A stretch of 64,000 nt of DNA from an uncultured Clostridia bacterium (lineage in GTDB: Bacteria; Bacillota; Clostridia; Oscillospirales; UBA644), in assembly GCA_948443805.1 (NCBI GenBank), contig CAOJUB010000010.1, positions 1 to 64,000 on the forward strand, given 5' to 3'. This document shows positions 1 to 7,911 of this stretch, piece by piece (within the stretch, counting starts at the first letter, position 1; each line of letters begins with the position of its first letter). Made by a program: the position numbers and the translations under genes. The notes under the pieces were generated by a model. That model worked only from the letters and a program-made list of their open reading frames with translations. It made no database searches and was not told where the DNA came from.

Positions 1-23
1 TACTTGGTCGGCGACGACCCGGG

Positions 24-54
24 AAGATAAGTCGATGCCGACTCTATCTTTTTA
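24..54 (+). terminator. Intrinsic terminator of an upstream unit
   Basis: AAGATA pairs with TATCTT and an inner GTCG pairs with CGAC, followed by a T-rich run. It probably ends a transcript entering from the left. A frame ending at the TAA at 28-30 could be the tail of that gene, but only nine codons are visible, so no product can be named. Confidence 0.5.
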
Positions 55-77
55 TCTAAATTTTTTTTGTTAGATTG

Positions 78-166
78 GGAGAGATATCGAAGTGGTCATA
101 ACGAGGCGGTCTTGAAAACCGTTTGGGGGAAACCCCACAAGGGTTCGAATCCCTTTCTCTCCGCCA
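78..166 (+). tRNA. tRNA-Ser (UGA)
   Basis: The acceptor stem GGAGAGA/TCTCTCC closes an 89-nt cloverleaf with the long variable arm expected of tRNA-Ser. The anticodon loop CTTGAAA gives anticodon TGA (positions 113-115). The T arm carries GGTTCGAATCC and CCA is encoded at 164-166. An integrase remnant lies immediately 3', as is usual when an element has used the tRNA 3' end as its attachment site. Confidence 0.95.
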
Positions 167-173
167 TATAGCT

Positions 174-206
174 AAAACCGCCTGGAATCAGGCGGTTTTT
201 TCTTTT
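174..206 (+). terminator. Terminator after tRNA-Ser
   Basis: AAAACCGCCT and AGGCGGTTTT form a 10-bp stem with a six-base loop, followed by TTTTCTTTT. Confidence 0.9.
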
Positions 207-233
207 CCGTACATGTTTTTTACACGTTTCTCA

Positions 234-440
234 CTATTTTATTCGGTTTAGAATCTGAATCGCGCGTTCTTCTTCTCTTGGATACAGATGCGAATAGGTA
301 TTCCATGTTTGTTCTATTATAGCATGTCTGAGTCTCCGGGCGATCTCTTGGATATTGATTCCTTCATTGGCCAGCAAGGAAGCATGACTGTGTTTGAAAT
401 CATGGATTCATATTCTCGCTAAACCATCTGTTTCTGCATA
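234..440 (-). pseudogene. Tyrosine recombinase (integrase) C-terminal remnant
   Basis: Reading the minus strand gives a recognisable integrase C-terminus: IHDFKHSHASLL, then NIQEIARRLRHA, then WNTYSHLYP with the expected nucleophile Tyr, ending NRIK-stop at 234-236. Three lesions mark it as dead. The catalytic Arg of the HxxR motif is Lys (HDFK). An in-frame TGA at 408-410 stands where this family normally has Arg (RI-R-IHDF), consistent with a CGA to TGA change. The reading frame closes at about 441, so the N-terminal two thirds are missing. It lies 70 bp from tRNA-Ser, which suggests an old integration at that tRNA. Family assignment is confident; the history is inference. Confidence 0.85.
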
Positions 441-1104
441 TTATTTATCATATTATATGCAGAAAATCAGCTTCTGTTCGAATTTATCTGCATATAAATC
501 CGGAAGAAATAGGAAAAAGTGAGATTTTTTTTATAACAATCCGGTAAACTTTTCATTATGGAGAATTCGCCGTAATGAAAATTGGCGTTAAGGGAACAAT
601 TATCGGGGAATTTTCAATACAGTCATTTCCCAATGGCGCCCTCAATTCTGGAAAATGACTATTTTTCTGCTATAGTTGAGGTTTTATATTTTTTCGGTTC
701 GAAAATGGCAAGAATTTGCATGGGAAGGCTAAGTAATATCTAAGAATCGGTTGTAACCGCCGGCCGATCGGAATCCAATAACACAGCCTGTGTTTTTTAA
801 TTTCTTCTGTTGAGCCTGCCGGATTGCCGATACGGGAATTATCACTTTTTCATTCTCATGTTTGCCGAATAAACAATATGAATGAAACTTCATTTGCAAG
901 CAGTCAGTCTTTTCTGCCCTTATGATGTCTGAATTCGTTTGTTTTCTGTGCCGTTATGATGGTACAGGCGGTAATTTGTTCTGTAAAGAAATGAAAATCA
1001 TTGGTAAATCGGACTTCGTTTTGATGCAAACCGCTATTTTGGCAAATAATGAGTTGTACATTCCGCGTTGTTATTGAACTTTTTTAAAAATATGCGCGTA
1101 TCTC
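441..1104. other. Gene-less stretch with two inverted repeats
   Basis: No convincing reading frame was found on either strand. Two hairpin-forming repeats stand out. TTTTCATTA at 550-558 pairs with TAATGAAAA at 573-581. AGTCATTTCC at 621-630 pairs with GGAAAATGACT at 650-660 with one bulged base. AT-rich composition and the flanking integrase relic suggest residual mobile-element DNA. Confidence 0.5.
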
Positions 1105-1133
1105 TTGACAAAATCATAGTGTTATGATATGAT
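1105..1133 (+). promoter_or_regulatory. Sigma-A promoter of the T-box leader
   Basis: TTGACA at 1105-1110, a 17-bp spacer, and TATGAT at 1128-1133. Predicted start near 1140, just before the T-box stem I. Confidence 0.85.
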
Positions 1134-1140
1134 ATGAAAA

Positions 1141-1430
1141 AATAAATAAAACCGTTGACGCGGAGATAACGGCAATGATGCCTTTACAGAGAGCCTGCGA
1201 TGCTGAGATTCAGGCAAGAAACAAGTTGTCAAATGGACCGCTGAGGGTGCAGTCAAATGTAGCTAGCTACAGAGTATTCTGCAAAGTGCGGGCATACGTC
1301 AGTTGCCGGGGATATGTTGGTATCCTGCTAAGAGCGCGGATTATACCGTGAATCAAGGTGGCACCGCGGATAATGTTTGTATTGTTCGTCCTTGACAGAT
1401 AGGATTATTCTGTCAAGGACGTTTTTGTTT
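1141..1430 (+). promoter_or_regulatory. T-box leader, probably tRNA-Trp responsive
   Basis: A T-box antitermination leader that would sense uncharged tRNA. The diagnostic T-box sequence AAGGTGGCACCGCGG is at 1355-1369, so the NCCA of an uncharged tRNA could pair with TGGC. The stem I distal loop is represented by AGAGAGC near 1187-1193. An intrinsic terminator follows, with 13-bp arms at 1387-1399 and 1409-1421 plus TTTTTGTTT. The likely specifier is TGG at 1234-1236, set in the usual AA-NNN-A context, which suggests Trp; I could not fold stem I, so this is moderate. No tryptophan gene follows: the next ORF is a hypothetical without a clear ribosome-binding site. Confidence 0.85.
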
Positions 1431-1463
1431 ACGCCTTTTGCAGAAAGTCAAAGGCGTATTTTT
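1430..1463 (+). terminator. Second terminator behind the T-box
   Basis: TACGCCTTT (1430-1438) pairs with AAAGGCGTA (1450-1458), then five T. Two terminators in tandem precede the next ORF, so readthrough would require more than release of the T-box terminator. Confidence 0.65.
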
Positions 1464-1465
1464 CC

Positions 1466-2170
1466 ATGGAAAATGGAGAATTAACGCCGCTTGATAAACT
1501 GTTATACTATGAAAGTCCGGGAGATAAATATGTTAAAGTCAATGGCGAAGAAGCGGACGAAACAACATTTTTGCAGACTGCCGATCAATATACCGAACCG
1601 TCCGACCCTAAGTACCTATTTACAGACTATTACTGGAAGTCTTTACGCACCATGATGGAAGACTACGGATTTCAGTTAAGTTCTTCAGGCGCCGCAGGCA
1701 ATTCAACAGATATCGGCGCAGCTGCGATAAATATAGATGATTATGTTGGAGACTGGCGTTACGGTTCATATATCAATGATTATGATACCTATGAAAGGAA
1801 CTTGTCTATTTCCAAATTAGAAGGTAATCAACTTTCCTTGGGATTTTTTTATTGGCATGAATGTGCTATAGATTGTGAAGCAACGCTTAATGGAAATATC
1901 GCTTCCTTTGCTTATAAGGATGCATCCGTGGAGGTAAAAGGAACGCTGATTTTCAATGAAAATTCAATTACCGTTAAAATTACCTACTCAAATTTTATCA
2001 GTATGCCGGCCGAAACCATGACCTTTGACAGAAGAGATGTATCTGATGGCTCTTGTTCTCTTTTTGGCAGGGAAATAACCTATGGAAACTCGTGTGACTG
2101 TACTTGGTGTGATGTATGCAACGCCTGGATGGGCGGTCATGGACACGGGGAAGGGGAATTGGAGTGGTAG
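1466..2170 (+). CDS. Hypothetical beta-rich protein, possibly 5' truncated
   Basis: This 234-residue ORF is not recognised by name. Residues about 90-195 (IDDYVGDWRYGSY onward) look like a beta-strand-rich lipocalin-like domain of the kind found at the C-terminus of Clostridia surface or zinc-ribbon proteins. The C-terminus contains CDCTWCDVC and GGHGHGEG, a potential metal site. The ATG follows directly on a terminator T-run and has no Shine-Dalgarno sequence; the frame stays open upstream only to a TAG at 1400-1402, inside the T-box terminator. There is no signal peptide. I read it as the surviving C-terminal part of a larger protein left in a degraded region. An intact small cytoplasmic protein is the alternative. 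Confidence 0.45.
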   Translation: MENGELTPLDKLLYYESPGDKYVKVNGEEADETTFLQTADQYTEPSDPKYLFTDYYWKSLRTMMEDYGFQLSSSGAAGNSTDIGAAAINIDDYVGDWRYGSYINDYDTYERNLSISKLEGNQLSLGFFYWHECAIDCEATLNGNIASFAYKDASVEVKGTLIFNENSITVKITYSNFISMPAETMTFDRRDVSDGSCSLFGREITYGNSCDCTWCDVCNAWMGGHGHGEGELEW

Positions 2171-2316
2171 CACTAAATGCAAATTCCGACTGCGAAATAA
2201 GCCGTTGATATATTATGAGAGCGCTGCTGCCGATCGGAGAAGGCTGGAAATTTTGTGTTTCACTGCGCGTTTTTTGAAAGGCTTTAAGCTTTTCTTTCTT
2301 GATAAGGGCGGGGGAT

Positions 2317-2886
2317 ATGGGAAAAGAATTATCGGAAATGTCAGTCGAAGAATTATGGGAATTGTTTCCTATTTCCCTTGTTTCGTATAAGGATACCTGG
2401 GAAATCGATTATCATGAAATGTCGGTCTTTTTGGAAAACGTATTGTCAGTATGTCCGGTTGAGAGAATCAGCCATATCGGAAGTACGGCTATCGCCGGGA
2501 TCTGGGCAAAGGACATTATTGATATCTTGGTCGAAATATCCCAAAATTCTGATATGGAAAAAACGGCAGCGGTCATAGAAGCAAACGGCTGGATTCGAAT
2601 GTCGGCTGAAAAAAGCCGAATCTCTTTTAACCGGGGATATACCAAAGACGGATTTGCCGCGAAAGTGTTTCACCTGCACCTTCGCTATGCGGGGGATCAC
2701 GATGAATTGTATTTCCGAGATTATTTGAAGGAACATCCGCCGGTTGCAGGGGAATATGAAGCGCTGAAATTACGGTTATGGAAACAGTTTGAACGGAACC
2801 GGGACGCCTACACCGAAGCCAAAACGGCATTTATCCGGAAATGGACGCGGGAAGCAAAAAAAGTTTACGCAAAAAGGTATGAATGA
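2317..2886 (+). CDS. GrpB/UPF0157 family nucleotidyltransferase-fold protein
   Basis: A 189-residue GrpB-family protein. The signature HIGSTAIAGIWAKDIIDI matches the family motif (HIGSTAV-G--AK--IDI) that places GrpB among minimal nucleotidyltransferase folds. Its substrate is not established for the family. I start it at ATG 2317, which has AAGGGCGGGG five to ten bases upstream, rather than at the in-frame TTG at 2299. It stands alone between the degraded T-box region and ddh, with a terminator at 3001-3037 downstream. Confidence 0.8.
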   Translation: MGKELSEMSVEELWELFPISLVSYKDTWEIDYHEMSVFLENVLSVCPVERISHIGSTAIAGIWAKDIIDILVEISQNSDMEKTAAVIEANGWIRMSAEKSRISFNRGYTKDGFAAKVFHLHLRYAGDHDELYFRDYLKEHPPVAGEYEALKLRLWKQFERNRDAYTEAKTAFIRKWTREAKKVYAKRYE

Positions 2887-3000
2887 CTTTTCGTTGATTG
2901 CTGATTTTCTCTTGAAAATTGTGACAGAAAGGATTTTCTATCTTCGTTATAAAAAAGAACAAGTTCTGAAAAAAATCTGTAAGAATCGCATTCTGCCAAG

Positions 3001-3037
3001 AAGAAACACGCCGTTTTACCGGGTGTTTCTTTGTTTT
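3001..3037 (+). terminator. Terminator downstream of the GrpB-family gene
   Basis: AAGAAACAC and GTGTTTCTT arms with an inner CC/GG pair, followed by TTGTTTTT. The 320 bp between the GrpB-family gene and ddh otherwise holds only the ddh promoter. Confidence 0.85.
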
Positions 3038-3104
3038 TATCGGAAAAAGTTTTTTATCGTCGTTTTTGCGCGCTTTTTGTAAAAGTTAATTTACTTTCTT
3101 TTCC

Positions 3105-3133
3105 TTGCAATCCGGCCTGTTTTGTGGTATGAT
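3105..3133 (+). promoter_or_regulatory. Promoter of ddh
   Basis: TTGCAA, 17-bp spacer, TATGAT. It gives a leader of about 70 nt before the ddh ATG. Confidence 0.7.
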
Positions 3134-3207
3134 AAAAATCAGACAGGCCGATTCTGCGGCAAGAATGCCGCCGGCTGAAGAGACGGAAAAAGAACGGAGG
3201 AAGAAAT

Positions 3208-4194
3208 ATGAATCAAATAAAAGTAGGAATCGTTGGTTATGGAAATCTGGGCCGGGGAACCGAATATGCCCTGGAACAGGCGGCGGATATGACGCTCGCA
3301 GGCATCTTTACCCGCCGGGATCCGGCAAGTGTGCGGCCGAGAACCGGCGTTCCGGTTTATACGATGGAACAGGTAGAAAGGTTTCAGGATGAAATCGATG
3401 TGATGATTCTTTGCGGCGGAAGCGCGAACGACCTGCCCCACCAGACGGCGGAACTGGCAAAATTCTTTAATCTGGTAGACAGTTTTGATACCCATGCGAA
3501 GATTCCGGAACATTTTGAAACAGTGAACAAAGCCAGTCTTGAAAGTAAAAAAATCAGCGTGATCTCTGCCGGATGGGATCCGGGCATGTTTTCTCTGAAC
3601 CGTCTGTACGGACAGGCTATTTTGCCTAACGGCGCCGATTATACCTTTTGGGGACCGGGCGTAAGCCAGGGGCATTCTGACGCCATCCGCCGGATCAGCG
3701 GTGTTGCCGATGCCAGGCAGTATACCATTCCATCGGAATCGGCATTGGCAAGAGTTCGCGCCGGCGAAGCGCCGGAACTCAGCGTTCGTGAAAAACACAC
3801 CCGCGAATGTTATGTTGTTTCCGAGGACGGGGCTGATAAAACCGCGATTGAAAAAGCGATAAAAACCATGCCGAATTATTTTGCCGATTATGATACGACC
3901 GTGCATTTTGTTACGCAGACGGAATTGGATCAGAATCATGCGGGGATTCCTCACGGCGGCGTTGTTTTCCGTACGGGAACGACCGGGGAGAACGGAAAAA
4001 ACCGTCATGTGATCGAATACCGGTTGTCGCTGGATTCCAACCCCGAATTTACCACCGGAGTGCTGGTTGCCTGCGCAAGAGCCGCCTGCCGGATGAACCG
4101 GGAGGGCATGAGCGGCTGTAAAACGGTGTTTGATATCGCGCCGGCATATCTGCATCCGGAGAACGGAGATTTCCTGCGTAAAAATCTGCTGTAA
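3208..4194 (+). CDS. ddh: meso-Diaminopimelate D-dehydrogenase
   Basis: An NADPH-dependent enzyme interconverting L-2-amino-6-oxopimelate (as tetrahydrodipicolinate) and meso-diaminopimelate, the one-step branch of lysine and cell-wall DAP synthesis. The 328 residues match the family length. The N-terminal Rossmann motif is VGIVGYGNLGRG (residues 6-17). Family segments are ILCGGSANDLP, DSFDTHAKIPEH, SAGWDPGMFSLNR and GPGVSQGHSDA, and the C-terminal half carries the substrate-binding region HAGIPHGG. The start ATG has ACGGAGGAAG upstream. The gene is monocistronic between its own promoter and a strong terminator. It implies DAP-type peptidoglycan, consistent with a Clostridia host. Confidence 0.95.
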   Translation: MNQIKVGIVGYGNLGRGTEYALEQAADMTLAGIFTRRDPASVRPRTGVPVYTMEQVERFQDEIDVMILCGGSANDLPHQTAELAKFFNLVDSFDTHAKIPEHFETVNKASLESKKISVISAGWDPGMFSLNRLYGQAILPNGADYTFWGPGVSQGHSDAIRRISGVADARQYTIPSESALARVRAGEAPELSVREKHTRECYVVSEDGADKTAIEKAIKTMPNYFADYDTTVHFVTQTELDQNHAGIPHGGVVFRTGTTGENGKNRHVIEYRLSLDSNPEFTTGVLVACARAACRMNREGMSGCKTVFDIAPAYLHPENGDFLRKNLL

Positions 4195-4219
4195 AAAACA
4201 GAAATTCTAATCAAATAGT

Positions 4220-4260
4220 GAAAAAAGGACGGAAACCGGAAGGTCTTCGTCCTTTTTTTG
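4220..4260. terminator. Bidirectional terminator between ddh and the serine hydrolase
   Basis: AAAAAAGGACG pairs with CGTCCTTTTTTT, so T-runs are produced on both strands between two convergent genes. Confidence 0.9.
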
Positions 4261-4285
4261 TTTTTATAGAGAAGATTTGGTTCTG

Positions 4286-5425
4286 TTAGTCCAGTCCTGC
4301 GTAAATCAGGTTGCGGAGCCGGGGATGAACATACGGTTCCAGATTGTCAAGCATATGCTGAACATAAAAGACGGCCAGTTCATTTTCCGGGTCGGCAAGA
4401 AAATACGCGCCGGCAGCGCCGCTCCAACCAAATTCTCCCGCAGGGCTCAGCGCGCCGCCCCCGGCCGGATCAATCATGGTGCGAACGCCGAGCCCATAAC
4501 CGTAACCGGCCAGAGCGTCCCAGTCAAAGGTTTTCAGCATTTCGTCTGAAAGCCGGTTGGTTCTCATTAAATCAATCGTTCGCCGGCTGAGAATCCGGTT
4601 CCCCGACAGGCCGGTTCCTCCGTTGGCCAAGGCGTCGGCAAGCAGGATATAATCATCAACGCAGGAATACAGCCCCGCGCCGCCGCTTTCGTAGCGGCTG
4701 CCCAAGCAAAAGGTGTTTTCTTTTCCGATTTTATCGGCCGATTTTTTCTCCCGGTTGTAGGTATACTGGCTTGCCATGCGGGCTTTTACCGCTTCATCGG
4801 CCAGCATGCCGGTATTTTTCATGCCGAGCGGATCAAACAGATTTTCCTTCAGATAAACGCTGAAACGTTTCCCCGAAACAACCTCAATCAGTCTGGCCAG
4901 AATATCATGGCTCAGGCCATAACACCACTGCGTTCCTGGTTCGAAGGCCAGCGGTGTTTTTGCCATGGCGCGAACCATTTCCAACGTGGTAGAATGCCCG
5001 CCGGACCGTTCTTTTTCGGCTTTGATTTCTTCGGTTTCGCAATTGTAGGTATAGCCGGAGGACATAGAAAACAAGTTGTGAATGTAAATTTTGTTTTTGG
5101 CCGAAACGGTTTCCCATTTTCCGGGAGAAACTTCAGCCGATACCGTCATGTCCCGGAATTCCGGCATATATTCTGAAAGCGGGTCGGTCAGAAGAAATTT
5201 CCCCCGTTCATATAACTGTAATGCGGCCACACAGGTGGAAATTTTGGTCTGGGAATAGATATTGAATAAGGTTTCGGACGTTATTTTTGTTTGGCTTTCC
5301 TTATCGGCATATCCGTAATCGTGCCGGTAAATCGGTTTTCTTTTTTGATAAATCAAGCATTCTCCGCCGGGGATTCCCAAATCCCAGAGACTGTCGAGAA
5401 ATTGATCGAGCTGGGTAAAATTCAT
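4286..5425 (-). CDS. Beta-lactamase-fold serine hydrolase (class C/EstB family)
   Basis: A 379-residue member of the serine beta-lactamase/penicillin-binding-protein-like family, which includes esterases, D-aminopeptidases and AmpC enzymes. The catalytic SxxK is in IYSQTKIS (about residue 57). The second motif is YGLS (about 170, in WCYGLSHDIL) rather than the canonical YxN. A GWSGAAG segment near the C-terminus takes the place of the HxG/KTG triad. There is no signal peptide, so it acts in the cytoplasm, which argues against beta-lactamase and for an esterase or peptidase. It lies 35 bp downstream of a GNAT gene on the same strand and probably shares its transcript. The real substrate is unknown. 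Confidence 0.8.
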   Translation of the reverse strand: MNFTQLDQFLDSLWDLGIPGGECLIYQKRKPIYRHDYGYADKESQTKITSETLFNIYSQTKISTCVAALQLYERGKFLLTDPLSEYMPEFRDMTVSAEVSPGKWETVSAKNKIYIHNLFSMSSGYTYNCETEEIKAEKERSGGHSTTLEMVRAMAKTPLAFEPGTQWCYGLSHDILARLIEVVSGKRFSVYLKENLFDPLGMKNTGMLADEAVKARMASQYTYNREKKSADKIGKENTFCLGSRYESGGAGLYSCVDDYILLADALANGGTGLSGNRILSRRTIDLMRTNRLSDEMLKTFDWDALAGYGYGLGVRTMIDPAGGGALSPAGEFGWSGAAGAYFLADPENELAVFYVQHMLDNLEPYVHPRLRNLIYAGLD

Positions 5426-5460
5426 TTTCTTTCTCCATTCCGCCGTTTCCGGTTAAAGTT

Positions 5461-5910
5461 TTATATCTTTTTCAGAAATGCGGTTTTAATATGCTGATCA
5501 AAACCGCAATTTTCATAAAAATGAAGCGTGCTTTCTTTTTTCGAACCCGTCAGCAGCATAATTTTATAACAATCAGCCTGTCTTGCTATTTCACTCGCGT
5601 GAGCCATCAGCGTTGTCGCAATATGATTCCCGCGAAAATCACAATGGGTTACGACATTTTCAATTACCGCATAAGGCCTGCAATTGTGCGTCAGGTTTGG
5701 TATAATGACTAAGGTAACCGAGGATACGATTTTATGGCCGATTTCTCCGACGAGCAGATGATAGAATAGATTTTCTTCAAAGGATTGGATCATGCTTTCC
5801 CATTTTTTCATATCTTGTTTTTCTGCCGGAGGAAACGCTGTTAAATGATGAAAGTAAAGTTCCCGAAGTTGCTCGGCATCTTGTCTCTTTGCTTTTCGGA
5901 CAGTAAGCAA
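5461..5910 (-). CDS. GNAT family N-acetyltransferase
   Basis: An acetyl-CoA-dependent acyltransferase of unknown substrate. The acetyl-CoA pocket motif appears as DFRGNHIATTL (the R-G-x-x-I/G-A loop), followed by CYKIMLLTGSKKE and HFYENCGF, the usual motif A/B ending. The longest frame begins at ATG 5934, but that lies only about five bases from the predicted transcription start. TTG at 5910-5908 has AGAAAGGA ten bases upstream and makes a normal GNAT N-terminus (LTVRKAKRQDAEQL), so I prefer it (149 residues). It is transcribed divergently from birA and precedes the serine hydrolase in the same apparent operon. Confidence 0.8.
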   Translation of the reverse strand: MLTVRKAKRQDAEQLRELYFHHLTAFPPAEKQDMKKWESMIQSFEENLFYHLLVGEIGHKIVSSVTLVIIPNLTHNCRPYAVIENVVTHCDFRGNHIATTLMAHASEIARQADCYKIMLLTGSKKESTLHFYENCGFDQHIKTAFLKKI

Positions 5911-5945
5911 TGATATACAGTCCTTTCTTCGCATTTGTTGTTTTT

Positions 5946-5974
5946 ATTATATAACATTCTTCCCGGTTTGTCAA
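5946..5974 (-). promoter_or_regulatory. Promoter of the GNAT/hydrolase operon
   Basis: On the minus strand TTGACA (5974-5969), a 17-bp spacer and TATAAT (5951-5946), a perfect consensus. The BirA operator lies 15 bp upstream of the -35 box. Confidence 0.85.
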
Positions 5975-5988
5975 GCAATTGAAAACTT

Positions 5989-6019
5989 TTGTCAACCTTT
6001 TTTGTTTTTAGGTTGACAA
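5989..6019. promoter_or_regulatory. BirA operator
   Basis: TTGTCAACC and GGTTGACAA form perfect 9-bp inverted arms around a 13-bp AT-rich spacer. This matches the Gram-positive BirA box (inverted TTGT-AACC/GGTT-ACAA half sites). It overlaps the birA -35 hexamer, so binding of biotinyl-AMP-charged BirA should repress birA-bioY. Confidence 0.85.
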
Positions 6020-6041
6020 GAGCTGAAAAAGGCGTTATAAT
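6013..6041 (+). promoter_or_regulatory. Promoter of birA-bioY
   Basis: TTGACA, 17-bp spacer, TATAAT: perfect sigma-A consensus. The -35 box lies inside the right half of the BirA operator. Confidence 0.9.
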
Positions 6042-6091
6042 AACAAACAGACAGATATTTTTTTTGATACGAGGGACGAAGGAGGAGGCCG

Positions 6092-7084
6092 ATGACGGTA
6101 CGGGAGACACTGCTTGAAATATTTGAAAATAACCGGGGCGTTTCTTTTTCCGGGGAAGAGCTGTCCGAAAGGCTTGGCGTTTCAAGAAATGCGGTTTGGA
6201 AAGCGATTCATCAGCTGAAAGAAGACGGATATCAGATTTCCGCTTCCAAAAAGGGCGGTTATTGTTTCAGCGATGAAAACGATATTTTTTCTCCGGCATT
6301 GATTCGGCGTTTTCTCCCTGAAAATTTTCCGGCAGAAATTTCGGTTTTCGACTGTGTTTCTTCAACCAACGCCTTGTTAAAGCAGAAAGCGGCGCAGGGC
6401 GCGGCGGAGGGAACGGTTGTTCTTGCCCGGCGGCAGACCGAAGGCAAAGGCCGTATGGGGCGGCCGTTTTATTCTCCGGAAAATACGGGGCTGTATCTCA
6501 GCCTTCTTCTGCGGCCGACAATTTCTCCTGAAAAATCGCTTTATATCACAACTGCTGCCGCAGCGGCAACAGCGAAAGCTATCGAGACAGCCTCGGGTCA
6601 GCCGGTTGCCGTTAAATGGGTAAACGACCTGTTTTTGAACGGGAAAAAATGCTGCGGAATTCTTACGGAAGCCTCGCTTGATCTGGAAAGCGGCGGGCTG
6701 GAATACGCGGTTCTTGGGATTGGCGTGAATCTTTGTCCGCCGGAAAGAGGTTTTCCTGCGGAATTGGAGGAAATCGCCTGCGGAATTTTTGATAAAAAAC
6801 CAACCGAAATCGAAATCAGCCGTCTTGCGGCGGCAATTCTTACGCAGTTCTTTCATTATTATCATGCGCTGGAAAAAAAGGAATTTCTGGAAGAATACCG
6901 GTCGCGTTCTCTGGTAACCGGGAAAGAGATCACCATTCTTTCCAATTCGCCTGAAAAAGGAACGGCTCTTTATATCGATGAGGAATTCGGACTGCGGGTC
7001 CGGACGCAAACAGGGGAGAAAACGCTCCGGTCCGGCGAGGTATCGGTTCGACTGTCATCTTCTGCAAGCGGGAATGAATCCTGA
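6092..7084 (+). CDS. birA: Bifunctional biotin ligase/biotin repressor
   Basis: Ligates biotin to biotin-carboxyl-carrier domains through biotinyl-5'-AMP and represses biotin genes. The 330 residues comprise an N-terminal winged helix (residues 1-65, with SGEELSERLGVSRNAVWKAI), a central catalytic domain containing the biotinyl-AMP loop GKGRMGR (about residue 120) and KWVNDLFLNGKKCCGIL, and a C-terminal SH3-like domain. The regulatory helix-turn-helix is intact, so this is a class II BirA. AAGGAGGAGG precedes the ATG. The operator at its own promoter and the adjacent bioY indicate feedback control of biotin uptake. Confidence 0.96.
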   Translation: MTVRETLLEIFENNRGVSFSGEELSERLGVSRNAVWKAIHQLKEDGYQISASKKGGYCFSDENDIFSPALIRRFLPENFPAEISVFDCVSSTNALLKQKAAQGAAEGTVVLARRQTEGKGRMGRPFYSPENTGLYLSLLLRPTISPEKSLYITTAAAAATAKAIETASGQPVAVKWVNDLFLNGKKCCGILTEASLDLESGGLEYAVLGIGVNLCPPERGFPAELEEIACGIFDKKPTEIEISRLAAAILTQFFHYYHALEKKEFLEEYRSRSLVTGKEITILSNSPEKGTALYIDEEFGLRVRTQTGEKTLRSGEVSVRLSSSASGNES

Positions 7085-7151
7085 TTTTTTCGGATAAATC
7101 AAATGTTGTTTGGTTGATAAAAAAGAAAAGAAAAAGAAAGGAAAATAAGAG

Positions 7152-7709
7152 ATGGAAACCACTGTAGCAAAAAAGAAACTGAAAGTGAGGGATATGGCGG
7201 TAACGGCTCTGCTTGCGGCGGTCGTTGCCGTGTGTTCCCTGATTACTATTCCCATGCCGACCGGCGTTCCCATTACCTTGCAGACTTTTGCGGTTGCGCT
7301 TGCCGGATATCTTCTCGGCGCTAAAAAAGGAACGGCAGCTGTCATTCTGTATATTTTGATCGGCGCTGTCGGTCTGCCGGTTTTTTCCGGAATGAAAGGG
7401 GGCGTTTCGGTTCTTGCCGGCCCGACGGGAGGATTTCTTTGGGGATTTATTTTCTTTGCACTGCTTTGCGGACTGAAAAGTAAAACCGGGAAAAAATGGA
7501 TTTCGGTGCTGCTCGGAATTGCCGGGTTGATCGTTTGTCATGCGCTCGGCGTTCTGCAATATTCGCTTTTGACGCATCGGCCGTATTTTGAATCGGCGCT
7601 TCTGGTCAGTGTTCCGTATCTTTTAAAAGACGCTATCAGTTTGGTTCTGGCGTTTCTTGCGGCATGGCAGATCAACCGGATTCTGGATAAAACCGAAAAG
7701 GAAAGCTGA
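7152..7709 (+). CDS. bioY: Biotin ECF transporter S component BioY
   Basis: Membrane substrate-binding component for biotin import, expected to work with shared EcfA, EcfA' and EcfT subunits that are not in this window. The 185 residues show about six hydrophobic segments and BioY hallmarks: the N-terminal basic KKKLKVRDMAVTALLAA, PMPTGVPITLQTFAVALAG, GxxGLPVFSG and GPTGGFLWGF. It follows birA by 67 bp, with AAAGGA before the ATG, and ends at a strong terminator. No biotin-biosynthesis genes are nearby, so the organism may rely on uptake. Confidence 0.95.
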   Translation: METTVAKKKLKVRDMAVTALLAAVVAVCSLITIPMPTGVPITLQTFAVALAGYLLGAKKGTAAVILYILIGAVGLPVFSGMKGGVSVLAGPTGGFLWGFIFFALLCGLKSKTGKKWISVLLGIAGLIVCHALGVLQYSLLTHRPYFESALLVSVPYLLKDAISLVLAFLAAWQINRILDKTEKES

Positions 7710-7756
7710 AAAGAAAAAATTTCGTGGCTTTGCGGTAGGTTCGCTGCGATAAAAGG

Positions 7757-7798
7757 AAACGGCCTGTACTCTGAATGGTTGGGTACAGGCCGTTTTTC
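7757..7798 (+). terminator. Terminator of birA-bioY
   Basis: AAACGGCCTGTAC pairs with GTACAGGCCGTTT, followed by TTTCTT. Confidence 0.92.
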
Positions 7799-7911
7799 TT
7801 ATTTTTTTGAAAAAGTTCTGAATTTCTCAGCTGGGAGCAAAATTGTCAGCAGCAAGGTTATTCTATAGAATGCCGGTGGTTTTCGTTTTTTCTGTTCTGT
7901 GTGAAAAGAGT

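Noticed and set aside
1-77. Possible small structured RNA (SRP-like) before tRNA-Ser
   Set aside because: The conserved SRP loop sequences are absent; the hairpin at 24-54 is adequately explained as a terminator.
3139-4155. 338-codon ORF antisense to ddh
   Set aside because: ddh is unambiguous on the other strand; the antisense frame has biased composition typical of shadows.
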